Below are positions 19,991 through 32,339 of a stretch of DNA of 64,000 bases, piece by piece. Every line of letters begins with the position of its first letter. Positions within the stretch are counted from its first letter, which is position 1. The notes beneath the pieces are model-generated. The model saw only the letters and a list, made by a program, of their open reading frames with translations. It was not told the DNA's origin and made no database searches. A program made the position numbers and the translations under genes. Source of the stretch: Dryomyza anilis (taxonomy: Eukaryota > Arthropoda > Insecta > Diptera > Dryomyzidae); assembly GCA_951804985.1 (NCBI GenBank), contig OX638134.1:806001-870000 (forward strand), read 5' to 3'.

Positions 19991-21170
19991 ATTAAAATTT
20001 TCTTTAAACACTTTAAAAAAAATGTATATTATTAACAACTTTCTATAACTTCTTTATTCAAAATCATGCTCAAGACGTGCAAAAAAATTTTCAACGATTG
20101 AGTATACATAATTTTTACTACATATCAATATTATGAAAATTAGTTTATTTTAGTTAAAAATTTAAATATGATATTGTCAAATTACTTTTAATTTTTTAAA
20201 AAGTCCTTTCAATAATATTATGATAACTGTATGATTTTTTATTATAATTTCAAAAATAATAAGGAATATATGAGGAATTATTATAGTTCAAGTTATCTCA
20301 ATAAAAATCATTCATGAAAGTCCACAAAAAAGGTTTAAATAATACCCAACAAACCAAATAATATGATAATGATATCATTTATAGGGCGAAACTTCATATT
20401 ATGAATACACCAAGTATATTATATTGAATATGTTGATTTTTTAGAACATTCCAAATTATGAATTATTTTTGTGCCGATCTTAAGCTTCTTATTAAAAACT
20501 GCTTTACTTCGAATTTACTTTATGAATTATACTAAATTTAATATTCATTCATTTTTACGTTAATTTACTTTATTAGTTTGTTACAAAAGTATTTGCTGAT
20601 TTTTTCTATCGTTCAAGTTTTAAAATTCACTTACATTCCCAATACAAATATCTGATAACATAATTCATTCCACAGAACATGAAAAAATTAAATTGAAAAA
20701 TGTTTATTTGGTGAAAAGTCGATTTCTGGATTAGCAAAAAATAAATTCCATCGAAATCAAATCTCAATTCAAAATAACTTTTTTTCCGTACCAAAATAAT
20801 TTTGTAAACAAATTAAATAAAATCTACCCGAAGTACATCTCTGGCAAAACATGAATATTGGACTTTTGTTGGAAATGTATGTATATCAACCATAGATACA
20901 ATTTTCGGTAGACTTTTCCCAAAATCTTTCATATGTCAGTGCTTGAAAAATGCTCGAAATATTTCTAAGCATATTTTGGGGACGAGCAGAAAATAGGCAG
21001 CATTTGTTACAAACTTCGCCTTTTTATGCTTCAAATCTTGGACGATTTTTTTTTTTCAAAACTACTTAGAGTATGGAAAATATGTGTTTTAGGACCATTT
21101 TATCATCAGATTATATAATAGATCATATAATAAAATATTTTTCAATAACAAAAAGTCAAAATTTTTAGGT
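19991..21170. other. AT-rich stretch between the minisatellite and B5
   Basis: No gene. Around 20925-21070 lies a diverged copy of the dispersed repeat that is tandem at 38.0-39.2 kb (GAGCAGAAAATAGGCAGC and CTTCGCCTTTTTATGC segments). Confidence 0.5.
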
Positions 21171-21302
21171 GGTTTTACAAAATATTTTTTATTTTGTAAT
21201 TTTTTATTACTAAACTTAAAACTATTTATATTTTTGATTAAAAAATATTTTCATGCCATAGATAGAGGCAAAAATATTTTTTTTAAGCAAAACAAACAAA
21301 CC

Positions 21303-21469
21303 GGAAGACAATGATTTCTTAAAATTAAAACCTTACAAAATACAACTTAATATTAAAAATCGGAAGACAATGATTATATAGCTTAAAATTAGAATTGTTG
21401 CTATCACAGTTGGTTACAGGCCACAATGTAGCGCTTCATCTTCAAAGCGCCACAAGCCATTTTAAAGCT
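21303..21469 (-). promoter_or_regulatory. B5 3' UTR cassette: Brd, K, two GY boxes
   Basis: On the minus strand: AGCTTTA 21469-21463, TGTGAT 21408-21403, GTCTTCC 21368-21362 and 21309-21303. All four motifs survive although the B5 reading frame and TATA box have drifted. Confidence 0.8.
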
Positions 21470-21474
21470 TCTTA

Positions 21475-21573
21475 TTAAACGTAATTATTACAGTTTGTGT
21501 TTAAAACACTTTTGCCACTTTTCCGTGATGGGGAGTTGTCGTTGTTGACGGTCCAAAGGACGAGCTGTTCCAT
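21475..21573 (-). CDS. B5 second small frame (32 aa, intact)
   Basis: Starts MEQLVLWTVNNDN and ends CNNYV like B1 and B3. In B5 the preceding stop is TGG, so there is no ATGA junction. The frame survives in the otherwise most divergent B copy. Confidence 0.35.
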   Translation of the reverse strand: MEQLVLWTVNNDNSPSRKSGKSVLNTNCNNYV

Positions 21574-21662
21574 CTTGACGGATTCTCTGGATTTTTCACA
21601 CTTGGTTCCAGCGTCAATTGACAGTTATCGCTGGACGACATCAATATTGCGGTGCAGTTTCT

Positions 21663-21728
21663 TTAAAATGCCCTGTTTGTTTCTGTTGAGCCTTCGAATG
21701 TTCTAAGAGGAATCTCGCACAATCGCAT
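21663..21728 (-). pseudogene. B5 first-frame remnant
   Basis: The ATG used in B3 and B4 is changed to ACG and neighbouring indels alter the frame. The first ATG left gives only 21 codons (MRLCEIPLRTFEG). The DNA still aligns with the other B units (KKAFCQLRRQM against KKTFCQLRRQM in one frame), so it is an old, decayed copy. Confidence 0.55.
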
Positions 21729-21835
21729 TTGCCTGCGGAGTTGACAAAATGCTTTCTTGCGCCTTTGAATTCTATCGAACTTCGTCTTTAGCTCGTACAC
21801 AGGAACACTGCGAGCCGCTTGAGTGTTTGAGTTAG

Positions 21836-21871
21836 ACTGATTTCTGAAAGGTCCTAGCAGCGATATTTATT
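21836..21871 (-). promoter_or_regulatory. Core promoter of unit B5 with altered TATA
   Basis: TCAGT is intact at 21840-21836. At the 33-bp position the TATA box reads AATAAATA (21871-21864). The upstream sequence is unrelated to the other divergent regions and no A partner is found. Confidence 0.55.
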
Positions 21872-22470
21872 TGGAAACAACTAATAGTTACAACACAAAT
21901 AGCTAAACATTTAAAATTGTTGCCTTCTGGTAGCGCTGTTCTCTTCTATTGCACGTCTGCATATCGAGCAGTTGTCTCTTTTCTAGGTAGCAGGTAGCTC
22001 ATGCGCATGCCATCCCTTTCATTTGTATTCCAGACTATATACCTCGTGTGCGTGTTGCGTGATTTTTATACTGTGCGTGCATTTTCAACCCCTTATTTAA
22101 GTTTTGAACATTTTTGTAACGTTCTTTTTTATGAGGATAACATAATTCGTCGGTGATAAGCAATTTTTTTAGCTCATAAATAATTATGACATTATCTGAT
22201 TTCTCATACAATGTTCGAGTATGTGTGGAAATAAATTCGATGCTGGAATTTTAATCATATTTTTCATTTATACACTTGTTTTGTTTGGAAAGTATTTTTA
22301 TAATTCGATAAATTATTGACGTTCGTGAATATTAATTTTTGATTTATACGCATAATAAAAATGAAATATTTTATTACCTAAGGATATATTTTAATCAGTT
22401 TTCATTAATATTTAATTTAAAATTTTGTTTTTTTTTGGTATTCTTAAAATAATCCACTAAAAATATATTA
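21872..22470. other. Unique sequence upstream of B5
   Basis: A patch of normal base composition (about 21900-22090) with GCAGGTAGC and a GTGCGTGTTGCGTG run, then AT-rich DNA. No gene is supported. It may hold the B5 enhancer. Confidence 0.4.
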
Positions 22471-22479
22471 TAATTTTTT

Positions 22480-23370
22480 TTTTACCTAAAATTCAAATTT
22501 TCAACATAAATCAAATATTCTCTATAATTCAATTTTTCATTTAAATTCCAATTTTTCACTCAAAATTAAAATAAAAATTTAATTTTTCACTAAAAATTAA
22601 AATGTTTACTTAAAATTAAATTATCCACTCAAAATTAAATTTTTTACTAAAAATTCATTATTTCATCAAAATTCAATTCTTCACTAAAAATTCAATTTTT
22701 TCACTAAAAATTCAATTTTTCACTAAAAATTCAATTTTTTCACTAAAAATTCAATTTTTCACTAAAAATTCAATTTTTCACTAAAAATTCAATTTTTCAC
22801 TAAAAATTCAATTTTTCACTAAAAATTCAATTTTTCACTAAAAATTCAATTTTTCACTAAAAATTCAATTTTTCACTAAAAATTAAATTTTTCACTAAAA
22901 ATTAAATTTTTCACTAAAAATTCAATTTTTCACTAAAAATTCAATTTTTCACTAAAAATTCAATTTTTCACTAAAAATTCAATTTTTCACTAAAAATTCA
23001 ATTGTTCACTAAAAATTCAATTTTTCAATAAAAATTCAATTTTTCACTAAAAATTCAATTTTTCACGAAAAATTCAATTTTTCACGAAAAATTCAAATTT
23101 TCACTAAAAATTCAAATTTTCACTAAAAATTCAAATTTTCACTAAAAATTCAATTTTTCACTAAAAATTCAAATTTTCACTAAAAATTCAATTTTTCACT
23201 AAAAATTCAATTTTTCACTATAAATTCAATTTTTCACTAAAAATTCTATTTTTCACTAAAAATTCAAATTTTCAATAAGAAATATTATTTCCACTAAATA
23301 ATTCAATTTTTTTACTAAAAATTATATTTTTCACAAAAAAAAAATCAAAGTTTCACTAAAAATTCAAATT
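22480..23370. repeat. 19-bp minisatellite, second array
   Basis: Same unit and orientation as the 18.9-kb array (TTTTTCACTAAAAATTCAA), with about 45 copies and degraded ends. Confidence 0.95.
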
Positions 23371-26300
23371 TTCTGAATTTCATAATTTATATGTTTCATA
23401 ATTTTTTGGGGAAATATTATAGTCCTATTCATGCTTCCCAAAGAAACCGTTCAAATTATTATTATAGAACATTTTGTAGTGTATCACTGGGATACAAATG
23501 TGTATATTGTCACAACATCAAAAATCTCACAAATCAACATGTTGATTACAGAGGTTGTTGGTACAGGTCGTGATTTTTTTTTAGTTTGAATCAAACTAAT
23601 TTCCAAGAAATTTTGAGCAACAATTTTAACTATCCATCGTACCTACCATTTTAAGTCATTAAACCCAGCGCAATCAACTTTTAATATAATAACAGGGTTT
23701 CTCTATAGTGTCAAACAAAAAATCAACCACCAGAATTAATAACCACCATCGTTATGCACTTAAGTTAAGGTTTCTCGAATTTTTAAGGGGTGGAATAACG
23801 TTATAGCCTCAAAGTTGTTAAAGAAGGGAGTTTTATTGCTGCTCCGCCTTTGTATAAAAAAAATCACTTTTACAGATTCTTTGTAATTCGACACATATTG
23901 TGTTCGTTTTTCAATAGTGCCTAATTATAAATATTTATAAAATATACAAAATGAAAATAAGAAATAAAATTCTGAATTACATGGCAGTTTTTTTTTTATA
24001 CATTTTTGAAGAAATTAGTATTAATATACTCAGAAATCTGATAATTGACTCGAATTTAAAACTATTTATTTTATTAGACATATGTCTTAGTACTATCGCC
24101 TAAAATATACCAAAATGAATACCAGATAATACAATTTGCACTTTAGCAAAAATATCAATGACGCCAACTTTCTAATCATTTTTCCTCAATTCGTCTCGCC
24201 ATCATCAATGGTCAGTTGATAGTTTTGCATTTGAAAGAAACAGCAGGACACTATGGCAATGAGTCATTCAAATGGGTCTCAAAACTATATTGCTATGGTA
24301 TCTAGTGCAAAATCTGAGAGAAATTGATAAACGAACAAGCAAAAAGATGCCTGTCTTCCGGTTCTAATTGCTTGTAGTGAAAATAGTTATTGTGTCCTGT
24401 AGCATTTTAGAAAATTCAACTCGAATGACATAATAACGACGCCATGGTACGCGATTACCACATAGGTAGTTGCAGAGTATTTGAATGAAATGCTTGAAAG
24501 CGACATCTCGACTAAGAGTTAATGGGTTTAAAGAATGAATTTCAGACGTCTACATCCAGCAAAAATATAATTGTTTGTATCAGGTTAAAGAAGATAATGA
24601 TTTTATGATTGTGACAATCGTTTTGACCTTAGTAGAAAGTTAGTCTTTTAGAATAGACATGATCATGGCCATGTCATATTGATAGTGTCACACTCAGAAA
24701 AAATTCCGTCAATCAAATTTTCATATAAATACAAAAACAATTTAATAGTATTTTGTATTATTTAATGGTATTTACCTAATAATTTATCTTATTGACTAAT
24801 TTTAATAGCAAATAAACTATTGATTTTATAGTATTTTTTCTGAGTGCACTAGATTGTGGCAAGGCAAAATTAAAGAATGATCAGTTCCCTATCATGACCC
24901 TTGCGCAATTTTCATTAGGGAAGCGGTGTATAGTCTACTATCAAATCTCTATATTTCGATCAATTCCATGATAAATACAATTTTAAAATCACACAATTAT
25001 TACTATTAATAATAGTATTCTGACAAAATTCTGTCTTTGGATTTCTAATTTATTCAACTCCAGTAGATATTGATCTAGCGTCATTATAGGAATCTGGTTA
25101 TTGAATTTATCTCCTTGTTGTAACCCGACCAGTTAAAGACCAATATTATAATATCGATATCATGTCCACATAAGTGGGAAATATTTCAGTAATTGATAAA
25201 TATTAATTACGCAAAGAAAACAAATATGTTTACCACAAATATTACCTAAACAGCATTTTACTTGCAAATTACTTAGATAGAATTTTAGATCATGCACCAA
25301 ATACAATAAATATTGCTGACAAACGGCTCTATCAAAATATGATTACTTATAGCTAAAAACAATGAAACATATTACTAATATAAAGATTTATTTATATGTA
25401 TGGAATGTTTAAATATTTGCCACCAAGCATAAATTTAAATAGATAGTTGCAGCAAGAATATTATAAATATTTAGTTTTCTTAGTGTAGTGTAAAATTCAT
25501 TCATAACATGATTTCAGATATAATTGGAAAAGCTATAGAAAAACAAAATGTATTATTATGACAATCTATTAAATATAAATACGTTTATTACAAACATTGC
25601 TTAAATGAGTACGGTAAATTTTACGATTAGTGAAAACTAACTACTTAAGTAAATATACTTAATATTACAATCTTTAAATAGTAATATGTTTATCACCTAA
25701 TTGACAATTCTAATATATATGTTTACCACAATAATTCCATAAACACATTGTCTTGCTATGTCTAAATTAAGTAATTTAAATTGTCGAGGTATAAAGAAGG
25801 CTTTCATGCGAATTATATTATTTACCGCCTGAAGTACGTGGTTATGGCATGAGTTCGAGATAAACATTAAATCAGCCCATTAAGCAATTGACTGTCTTTC
25901 CATTTGGCTATCTGTCTTACCTATCAAACTGTCAATCATTGAAGGCAGTTAATGTGTACAAATGAGTCTTGTATGAATATTTGTTATTTATGTGGCATTT
26001 TTTTATTTATTTTCAATTGATAAGCAATCGATGTTTATTGCATCGATAAGCGCATTTCTTTTTTTTTAATTTAACATTATTGATTTTTCACTTGCATCAA
26101 TACAAGTCATTATACAATTTTAAATTTGATAATGTAGGTCAATATTTGTTTTATATAGGGTATCTTTTTTTAAATATTTTTTTTGATTTTTTTAAATGAA
26201 TGGATAGCAGTCAAATTAAAATCCACATTAAACATTATAATAAATACAGTTTCAACTGCTTTTTCAAAAACAAATCTATATAAATGTTTATAAAATCCGT

Positions 26301-27233
26301 AGATAAATGGTTAAAGTACTCGAGACAAAATTCCTAGCATTTTTTAGATATTTCAGGTATATTTCTGGAAAACACACAGATAAAAGGAAGTTTGTAGAAT
26401 GTGTATAGCTTCTTGGGGTATTTTAGAGTGAGATTCCCGGCATATTTTCGGAACGGGCAGAAAACATGCATCTTTTGATATAAACTCCGCCTTTGACTGC
26501 TTGACACTCGAGGAAGGTAAAAAATGTTGTCTAGTTCATATATTTCCAAACATACTTTCAGTTGAAATTATTTAAAATATATAAAATATAATTTTTAGCA
26601 ACTTGTCTATCCAATTTTTTTTATAAAATCACCATCATTTGTACAGATATACACTTTTTATTAATTCTGAATTTTATTAATAAACATGAACATTCATGGT
26701 TAATGTAGGGAAATTAGTACACATTTTTCTAGTTGAAATACTGCAAAAATTGAGGAATAATTTGTTCGAAATAAATTAAATGTATATATCTTCAAAAGTT
26801 GAAAAAGTAATACCATTTTTAAACTGTGTGTAATGTCAAGTTTTCATTACGTTTTGTACAAAAATTAAGTATTAAATTGAAGATTTTTTAACAAATTGAC
26901 ATATTTTAATAATTTTTCAAATTTAAAAGAGAATAACCTAAAAACCTGTAAAGATATTTGAATTTTCTTAAATCTCATACATTCTGGATTCATCATATTA
27001 ATGAATGTTTTTCATTTTCAATATTTTTTTTAACATCAAATTTAAAACAAAAAGTTGTCTGCATTTTCACATTTATGTATTTATAATTCTTAAATAATTT
27101 ATAATATTTAATTTCTAATTATTCTAAGACTCCATTTATTAAAGAAAAAGCTAACATCATATTGATGCATTTGGTTCATCAAACCATATTCATTTAAATA
27201 TCATAAATCTTATAAGAATTATAACCAGTTGGG
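23371..27233. other. AT-rich intergenic DNA
   Basis: No gene is supported. It contains the MITE copy listed separately and a copy of the 38-kb dispersed repeat at about 26310-26530. A single GTCTTCC at 24354-24360 stands alone without other Bearded-type motifs. Confidence 0.5.
24689..24850. mobile_element. Second copy of the ACACTCAGAAAAAA MITE
   Basis: Matches 1868-2071 at both ends (CACACTCAGAAAAAA and TAGTATTTTTTCTGAGTG) and inside (CTTATTGACTAATTTTAATAG). It is shorter by an internal deletion. Confidence 0.7.
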
Positions 27234-27753
27234 AAGGTTAGATCACATGGGAAATTTTAAAGTAGGTGTAATTATGATAGTTCGGATTATCAAAATTATA
27301 GTCGGTCTAAGCCGACTATAAATACCCTACACATATGTGTGGTTACCATTCAAAGTGATATATAGGTCACCAGGGTATACGAATCCTGAAAATAACTACA
27401 AACATTCAATCGCTGAAGAATTTCCATTCATTTGATACCCATATTTACATATGGGTAGGTGTACCGAATATCGATTTCTTTTTTGGTGAACCACAAGTCT
27501 TTTCGCCGGAAAACATTATTATCATGTATTTGAGCATGATGTCAATACATATTTGACCAAAAAAGTTTACCTAAGCACGTATACAGTAAAATTGATCTGT
27601 TATATGAGGTATTTGAACATAAGTGGTCGGATCATAGGTCACAATGGACCGATCTCGCCAATTTTTTCGCACATACAGCGTAGGTATATTAGTAATCTAA
27701 GTTATAAGTTTCATTTATCTAGCTCTTCAATTTTAAAAGTCTTAGGGATTTCA

Positions 27754-27787
<34 letters not shown>

Positions 27788-27965
27788 GGACAGACAGACG
27801 GACAGACAGACAGACGGACAGACGGACATCGCTAAATCGACTCAGGAGGTCATGCTGATCAAGAATATATATACTTTTCCATACCGGAGATGCTTCCTTC
27901 TGGGTGTTACAAACGGCGTACAAAACTGAATATACCCTTTCACTCTTAGTGTAGGGTATAAAAAC
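27234..27965. mobile_element. DINE/Helentron-like element 1 with (GACA)n tract
   Basis: Shows the hallmarks of these non-autonomous dipteran repeats: a GTCGG...CCGAC hairpin with TACCCTACAC near one end, a (GACAGACGGACA)n tract at 27758-27830, the segment GATCAAGAATATATATACTTT, and a closing TGTAGGGTATAAAAA. The frames across the tract are repeat artefacts. Confidence 0.75.
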
Positions 27966-29100
27966 ATAAATGTGAAAATGGAGACAAATTTTAATTTGAT
28001 GTTATAAAAAATATTGAAAATGAAAAACATTGAACAAATACGATTTCAGTTCAATGAATGAATTCATCAATATGATGAATATAGGTTGTTGGTAAAATTT
28101 TTGTGTGTTGTTTATATTATTACTTATATTCCTGATAGAAATTTTCTCTATTCTATAATTTTATAGATCATGATCTGATCATGTTGCTCATGCACAGAAA
28201 AAATGTACATCATATTTATGAATTCCGTTCTTTAAACCATGATTCATTGTATTGAAAAACTAAGAACATAATAGTTATTACTAACGACATCAATGTTATG
28301 AATGCAATCATAAATATGATGAACGCTTGGTAACTGTCGAAAAAGTATTCTTGAATATGATGAAATATATGAGAAGAATACGTTTCATCATATTAATAAA
28401 CAAATACATAAAATACAACATATATGTACATCATATTGAAGTATTCTGTTCATCAAACCAAATTTAAATCAAAATATATATTTTTCGTTAATTTTTTGCC
28501 ATACATCTCCGTTATTAGTAAAATGTTTTGTAATATATTTATTTATAATTACAACTTTTTATTAATAAAATATATTTTAGAAAAATGTATTGAAAAAAAA
28601 AATTGAAAAAATGTTTGGACTTTTTTAACCATTTTTTTTTTGAAATTTTTTTTTTCGGGCAAATTATTTTATTCGTAATTTTGTTTTTCGATAATATTTA
28701 TTTAAAAAAAAATTGTATCCGATTTTTTTAATACAATTTTTTTTTCCTTATTTTCGAATTTTCTAATATAAATTTATCATTTTTGTGTAATCAGTGGCGT
28801 TAGGTAGAACAAGGGCAAATATTCAAAGATCAATTCTCATTCATGACACTAGAATAATTAATACTAGGGAAGAATCTTTTCAAATTGGTTTCGTTTATTT
28901 GAAAAATTGGTTGACAGATAAAATGCCAACAAAAACAACATTCAAAAGAAATTTAATGAAAAATGTTACGCATAGCAAATAAATACCGCAAGTCGAATAT
29001 GTATTTTTCAATTATATTGAAAAATATACGAACAAATTGAGTGTGAATTAGTGCAAAATAGCCGTAGTTAATTCCTAAAACTTCAAAATGAAAAATAAAT
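27966..29100. other. AT-rich stretch with a MITE-like fragment
   Basis: A TGCACAGAAAAAATGTACATCAT-type end at about 28192 and related pieces to about 28440 recur near 36140-36260 in the opposite sense. A 62-codon frame at 28794-28982 begins at a GTG and is unrecognised. A TATAAATT (28767) and TCAGT (28791) lie only 26 bp apart and are not called as a promoter. Confidence 0.4.
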
Positions 29101-29429
29101 AAAAATCCGAAATATTCGCTTAAACGAAAAACTAATTTATTTTATTGAATACTTAAAATTACAAATAAATGTCAAACAAACAAGACATTTTCTTAAACTA
29201 GAATTTTGAGCAAAGAACGAAAGTTTTATACTAACTTAAACATACAACTTAAATTATAATTAATTGAAAAAAAAATATAGTAAAAATAATGAAAACTTAA
29301 ATTAATACATTTGATAAGGCAACACGAATGCAAAATATAATATTTAAATTATACAAATTATAATAATAAAATTTAAAAGTAATAATTTAAAAATAAAATG
29401 ATTTATCAAAATGTTCGAACATAACAAAT

Positions 29430-30815
29430 GGAAGACTTTTGAGGATTTTGTTATTGAAACATTTGATAAAATTAAATTTTAAACATAACTTATAATAGAA
29501 CTAATGAAATATTGAATAAGATATTTATAAAAAATAGTTTTAAATTCAAATTAAAACATATATTGCAAATACCCTTAAATTTTAAACTTAATTCAAATTA
29601 AAACAATATTGCAAATACCCTTAAAATGTTAAAATATAAACAAAATTAATTAATTGCATTAAAGCTTGACAACATTTAAATTTTCAAAAAGTTAAACAAG
29701 ACAAATTAATAATAAAAAAACAATTTAAACACAAACATTTAAAACAATTTTGAACAAAAAAATTAAAAAACAAATTTTAACAAAAAAATTAACATCAGAT
29801 TTAAACAAGAAAAATTAAAAAAATAAAAACAATTCTAAACAAACAAAAAATTGAAGACAAATTTAATCAAAAAAATTAAAAACAAATTTAAACAATAAAG
29901 TAAAAAAAAAATAAACAGAAAAAAATTTTAAAACAAATAAAAATATAAACAAACAATTTATACAGAAAAAAAGTAAAACAAACAATAACAAACAATAAAA
30001 AACAATAAAGTTAAAAAAAATAAACAGAAAAAATTTTAAAACAAATAAAAATATAAACAAACAATTTATACAGAAAAAAGTAAAAAAAAACAATAACAAA
30101 CAAAAAAATTATCAGAAAATAAAACAAAATTAACAAAAATAAAATAACAATTTTAGTAAATAAAACTTTAAACTATGAAAATATTTAAAAAATTATAAAA
30201 TTTCATATAAACTATATAAGAAACAGAACAAAGTATAAAGTTTAATAAATTTTTCAATAGTTGCAGTGCGTCGACAGCTTTCTGCTTACGCCAGCTTTCT
30301 CCTTTACCTGAAAGCTTTCAGCATCCAAGCAGCTTCTGAACTGCTTACTGCACTCACCGCAAAACTTGTTAACAAATGAAAAAACTTTAAAGTCCTTTTT
30401 TCTGTCAGACTTTCGCATCACAGTTGCGAGTTGCTATTGCACAAAATTGCCACATATTGCCCCACACTCTTATTGCACTTGTTGCTGCTGTTGCTGCATG
30501 CGCTGCTTTTAAGCTTTAAAGCTACTAACAGCTTTAAAGCTTAACGCTGCATTCGCACTTACCTGCTACGCCATCTGAATTGCACTTTCCATCCGCCCGG
30601 TCCTGGTTAAGCAGCGAGAAGATTCGAGTCGTCCACTAGCCTGCCAGCTACACTCTCTTACTCTTACTGCCAAAAGCTTTTAGGCTCGTTCCTTAGGAGC
30701 TTCGTAATGTTACTGTGTTTGTTTTTAATGCTGTTGCCACCAAACACAGCTTAAAGCTTTGCTCAACTGCTATGCGACAGTTATTTCAAAACGAAGTCTT
30801 TCTCTGCAACTTTTG
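29430..30815 (-). promoter_or_regulatory. Gene C 3' region: four Brd boxes, one K box, one GY box
   Basis: On the minus strand AGCTTTA occurs at 30758-30752, 30541-30535, 30523-30517 and 29666-29660. CTGTGATG lies around 30423-30416 (seed match to miR-11) and GTCTTCC at 29436-29430 in GTCTTCCATT. The outer part (29.1-30.2 kb) is A-rich on the plus strand and holds several TTTATT (AATAAA) signals near 29131-29140. The transcript end is not fixed by the sequence. Confidence 0.55.
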
Positions 30816-30911
30816 TCACAGCTTTAAGCGCACCGTTTTACGCGTTCTTATTATGCGACGCACTATTGCTGCGGCCTCAACGAAAAGCTCAACAAAAGTT
30901 GCGTTGCTCAT
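30816..30911 (-). CDS. Gene C: 31-aa basic peptide, Bearded-like
   Basis: This is the first ATG after the predicted start site (86 bases of leader), in an ideal fly context (CAACATG). The 31-residue product begins MSNATFVELFVEAAA and continues IVRRIIRTRKTVRLKL. The second half could form a basic amphipathic helix, the feature known for Bearded-family proteins. There is no signal peptide or membrane segment. The 297-codon minus-strand frame just upstream (30908-31801) reads through the TATA box and is rich in CAA/CAG-derived repeats, so it is not the product. The Brd/K/GY boxes downstream support the family call. No diagnostic protein motif is seen. Confidence 0.5.
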   Translation of the reverse strand: MSNATFVELFVEAAAIVRRIIRTRKTVRLKL

Positions 30912-30994
30912 GTTGCTGAGATTTTGTTGAGTTGGATTGCTGTTGCTATTACTGCTGCTGCTGTTGATACGTTGACGTTGACTCGCCAACGACG

Positions 30995-31031
30995 ACTGAC
31001 GATGACTTCACGACGACTACGCGATTTTATA
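30995..31031 (-). promoter_or_regulatory. Core promoter of gene C
   Basis: TATAAAA at 31031-31025 and TCAGT at 30999-30995 on the minus strand. The initiator A (30997) is 34 bp from the first T. Sequence between them is GC-rich (CGCGTAGTCGTCG). Confidence 0.65.
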
Positions 31032-32335
31032 CTATTCAGGGAAGCGCGCATGCGTGCCATGAGTTCGCGCTTATCGCACCGCGTGTGAGCAGCGACGTCG
31101 GCGTCGACTTGAGCGCATTTATTACACATTAGAACGACGTCGACGGCGACGCAACAACAATGCGCCCGCCGCCGCAGCAGCACTGATATGTTGTGGCTTT
31201 GTTGATATAGTCGATGCTGTTGTGTTTGTTGTTGGCAGTGCCTGCAGCAGCAAACATTATCAATTCCCATTTGCAGCATAATAAAAAAAAAACGTTTTCC
31301 CATTTTTATTATCATTTTTCCAGTTTGTTGCTTATCTGTCATAATTTTCAAACAACAACCACGACCAGCAGCAGCAACAGCAACAACAAAGTCAGCAACG
31401 TCAGCTAGCAAACAAACAGCAACAACAACAGCGACGGGTACGTCCAACAAACAAACAGCAAAGGATCCCCTACACGAGGCAGCATGCGTTACACACATGG
31501 ATTGTGAAGTAAAAGAAAAATCTGAGCAGCATCCGCAGCTACAACAACAACAACAACAATAGGTATAAATTGTAAAAACACGCGAAGTTTTTATTTCTTG
31601 TTGGAAAAACCAGTAATTTTTAAGACTTTTTCTTATCCGCGCCGTCACAACGCAGCAATATGTGCGCCGCATGGACCCTTCGAGCCACATAGCAATAACA
31701 ACAACAAGAATAAGAAAAAACAACAACACCGCAACGAAAACCTTTTTATTATCATCATCAAAACACAACAACATCTCAAAAAAGTGGCAAAAAAAACACA
31801 AAAAAATGGAGAAAAAAACAAAAAGCAGGGAGTAAAAACTGGAAAATAGGGAGCGGCGTTCGTCAAGTTCGGCTAACCCTGCGTCGAACGTACGTCGACC
31901 TCAAGCGAAGCACGTTTCTGACGACAGTATACGTTACATGCTACAGCAACAACAACAAGAATACTTTTACTACAACAACAATCAAGCATTGCCGCAGCAA
32001 CAACAACAACCACCAACTAACCACTGAACGAATGGACGTACGACGGGCCTCAAGTCAACGCAGTCATTTGTAAAAAGCGAAAAATAAGCATTCAACAATC
32101 AACAAAAAAAAAACGAAAACAAAATGAGCAACCGAACCTAACCGAGAACCTTTGTGGGGAGCTGTTGCATGGATAGTTAGACTCCATGCAATGGGTAGAG
32201 TTGCCTGTCTGCCGGCCTGCCTCACTGCAACAACAACAACAGACATTGTTGCATACATATATCGTATGCAATGCATTACAAACATATCCAAAATGCATAT
32301 ATCGAATGCACCCATGACTTAAGAGGCCTTTTTGA
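31032..32335. other. CAA/CAG-rich upstream region of gene C
   Basis: Much GC-richer than its surroundings, with many (CAA)n and (CAG)n tracts, typical of dipteran regulatory DNA. All long frames here are repeat-driven. ATGGGAA words near 31265 and 31303 fall short of the Su(H) consensus. Likely upstream control sequence of gene C. Confidence 0.45.
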
Positions 32336-32339
32336 ACTT

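Noticed and set aside
24354..24360. Lone GTCTTCC (also 59984) as a GY box of another Bearded gene
   Set aside because: No TATA/initiator pair, Brd box or K box nearby. Single 7-mers are expected by chance in 64 kb.
27553..27923. Frames of 101 and 70 codons across the (GACA)n tract
   Set aside because: They are products of the tetranucleotide repeat inside a DINE-like element.
28767..28795. TATAAATT and TCAGT pair as a promoter
   Set aside because: The spacing is 26 bp, shorter than the 32-34 bp of all other units here, and no Bearded-type 3' boxes follow.
29863..30099. 78-codon phenylalanine/leucine-rich minus-strand frame
   Set aside because: It derives from the A-rich AAACAAACAA repeats on the plus strand and lies in the presumed 3' region of gene C.
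30908..31801. 297-codon minus-strand open frame
   Set aside because: It runs across the TATA box and start site of gene C and is composed of CAA/CAG/GTT-derived low-complexity sequence with no domain. Opposing frames on the plus strand are equally open.
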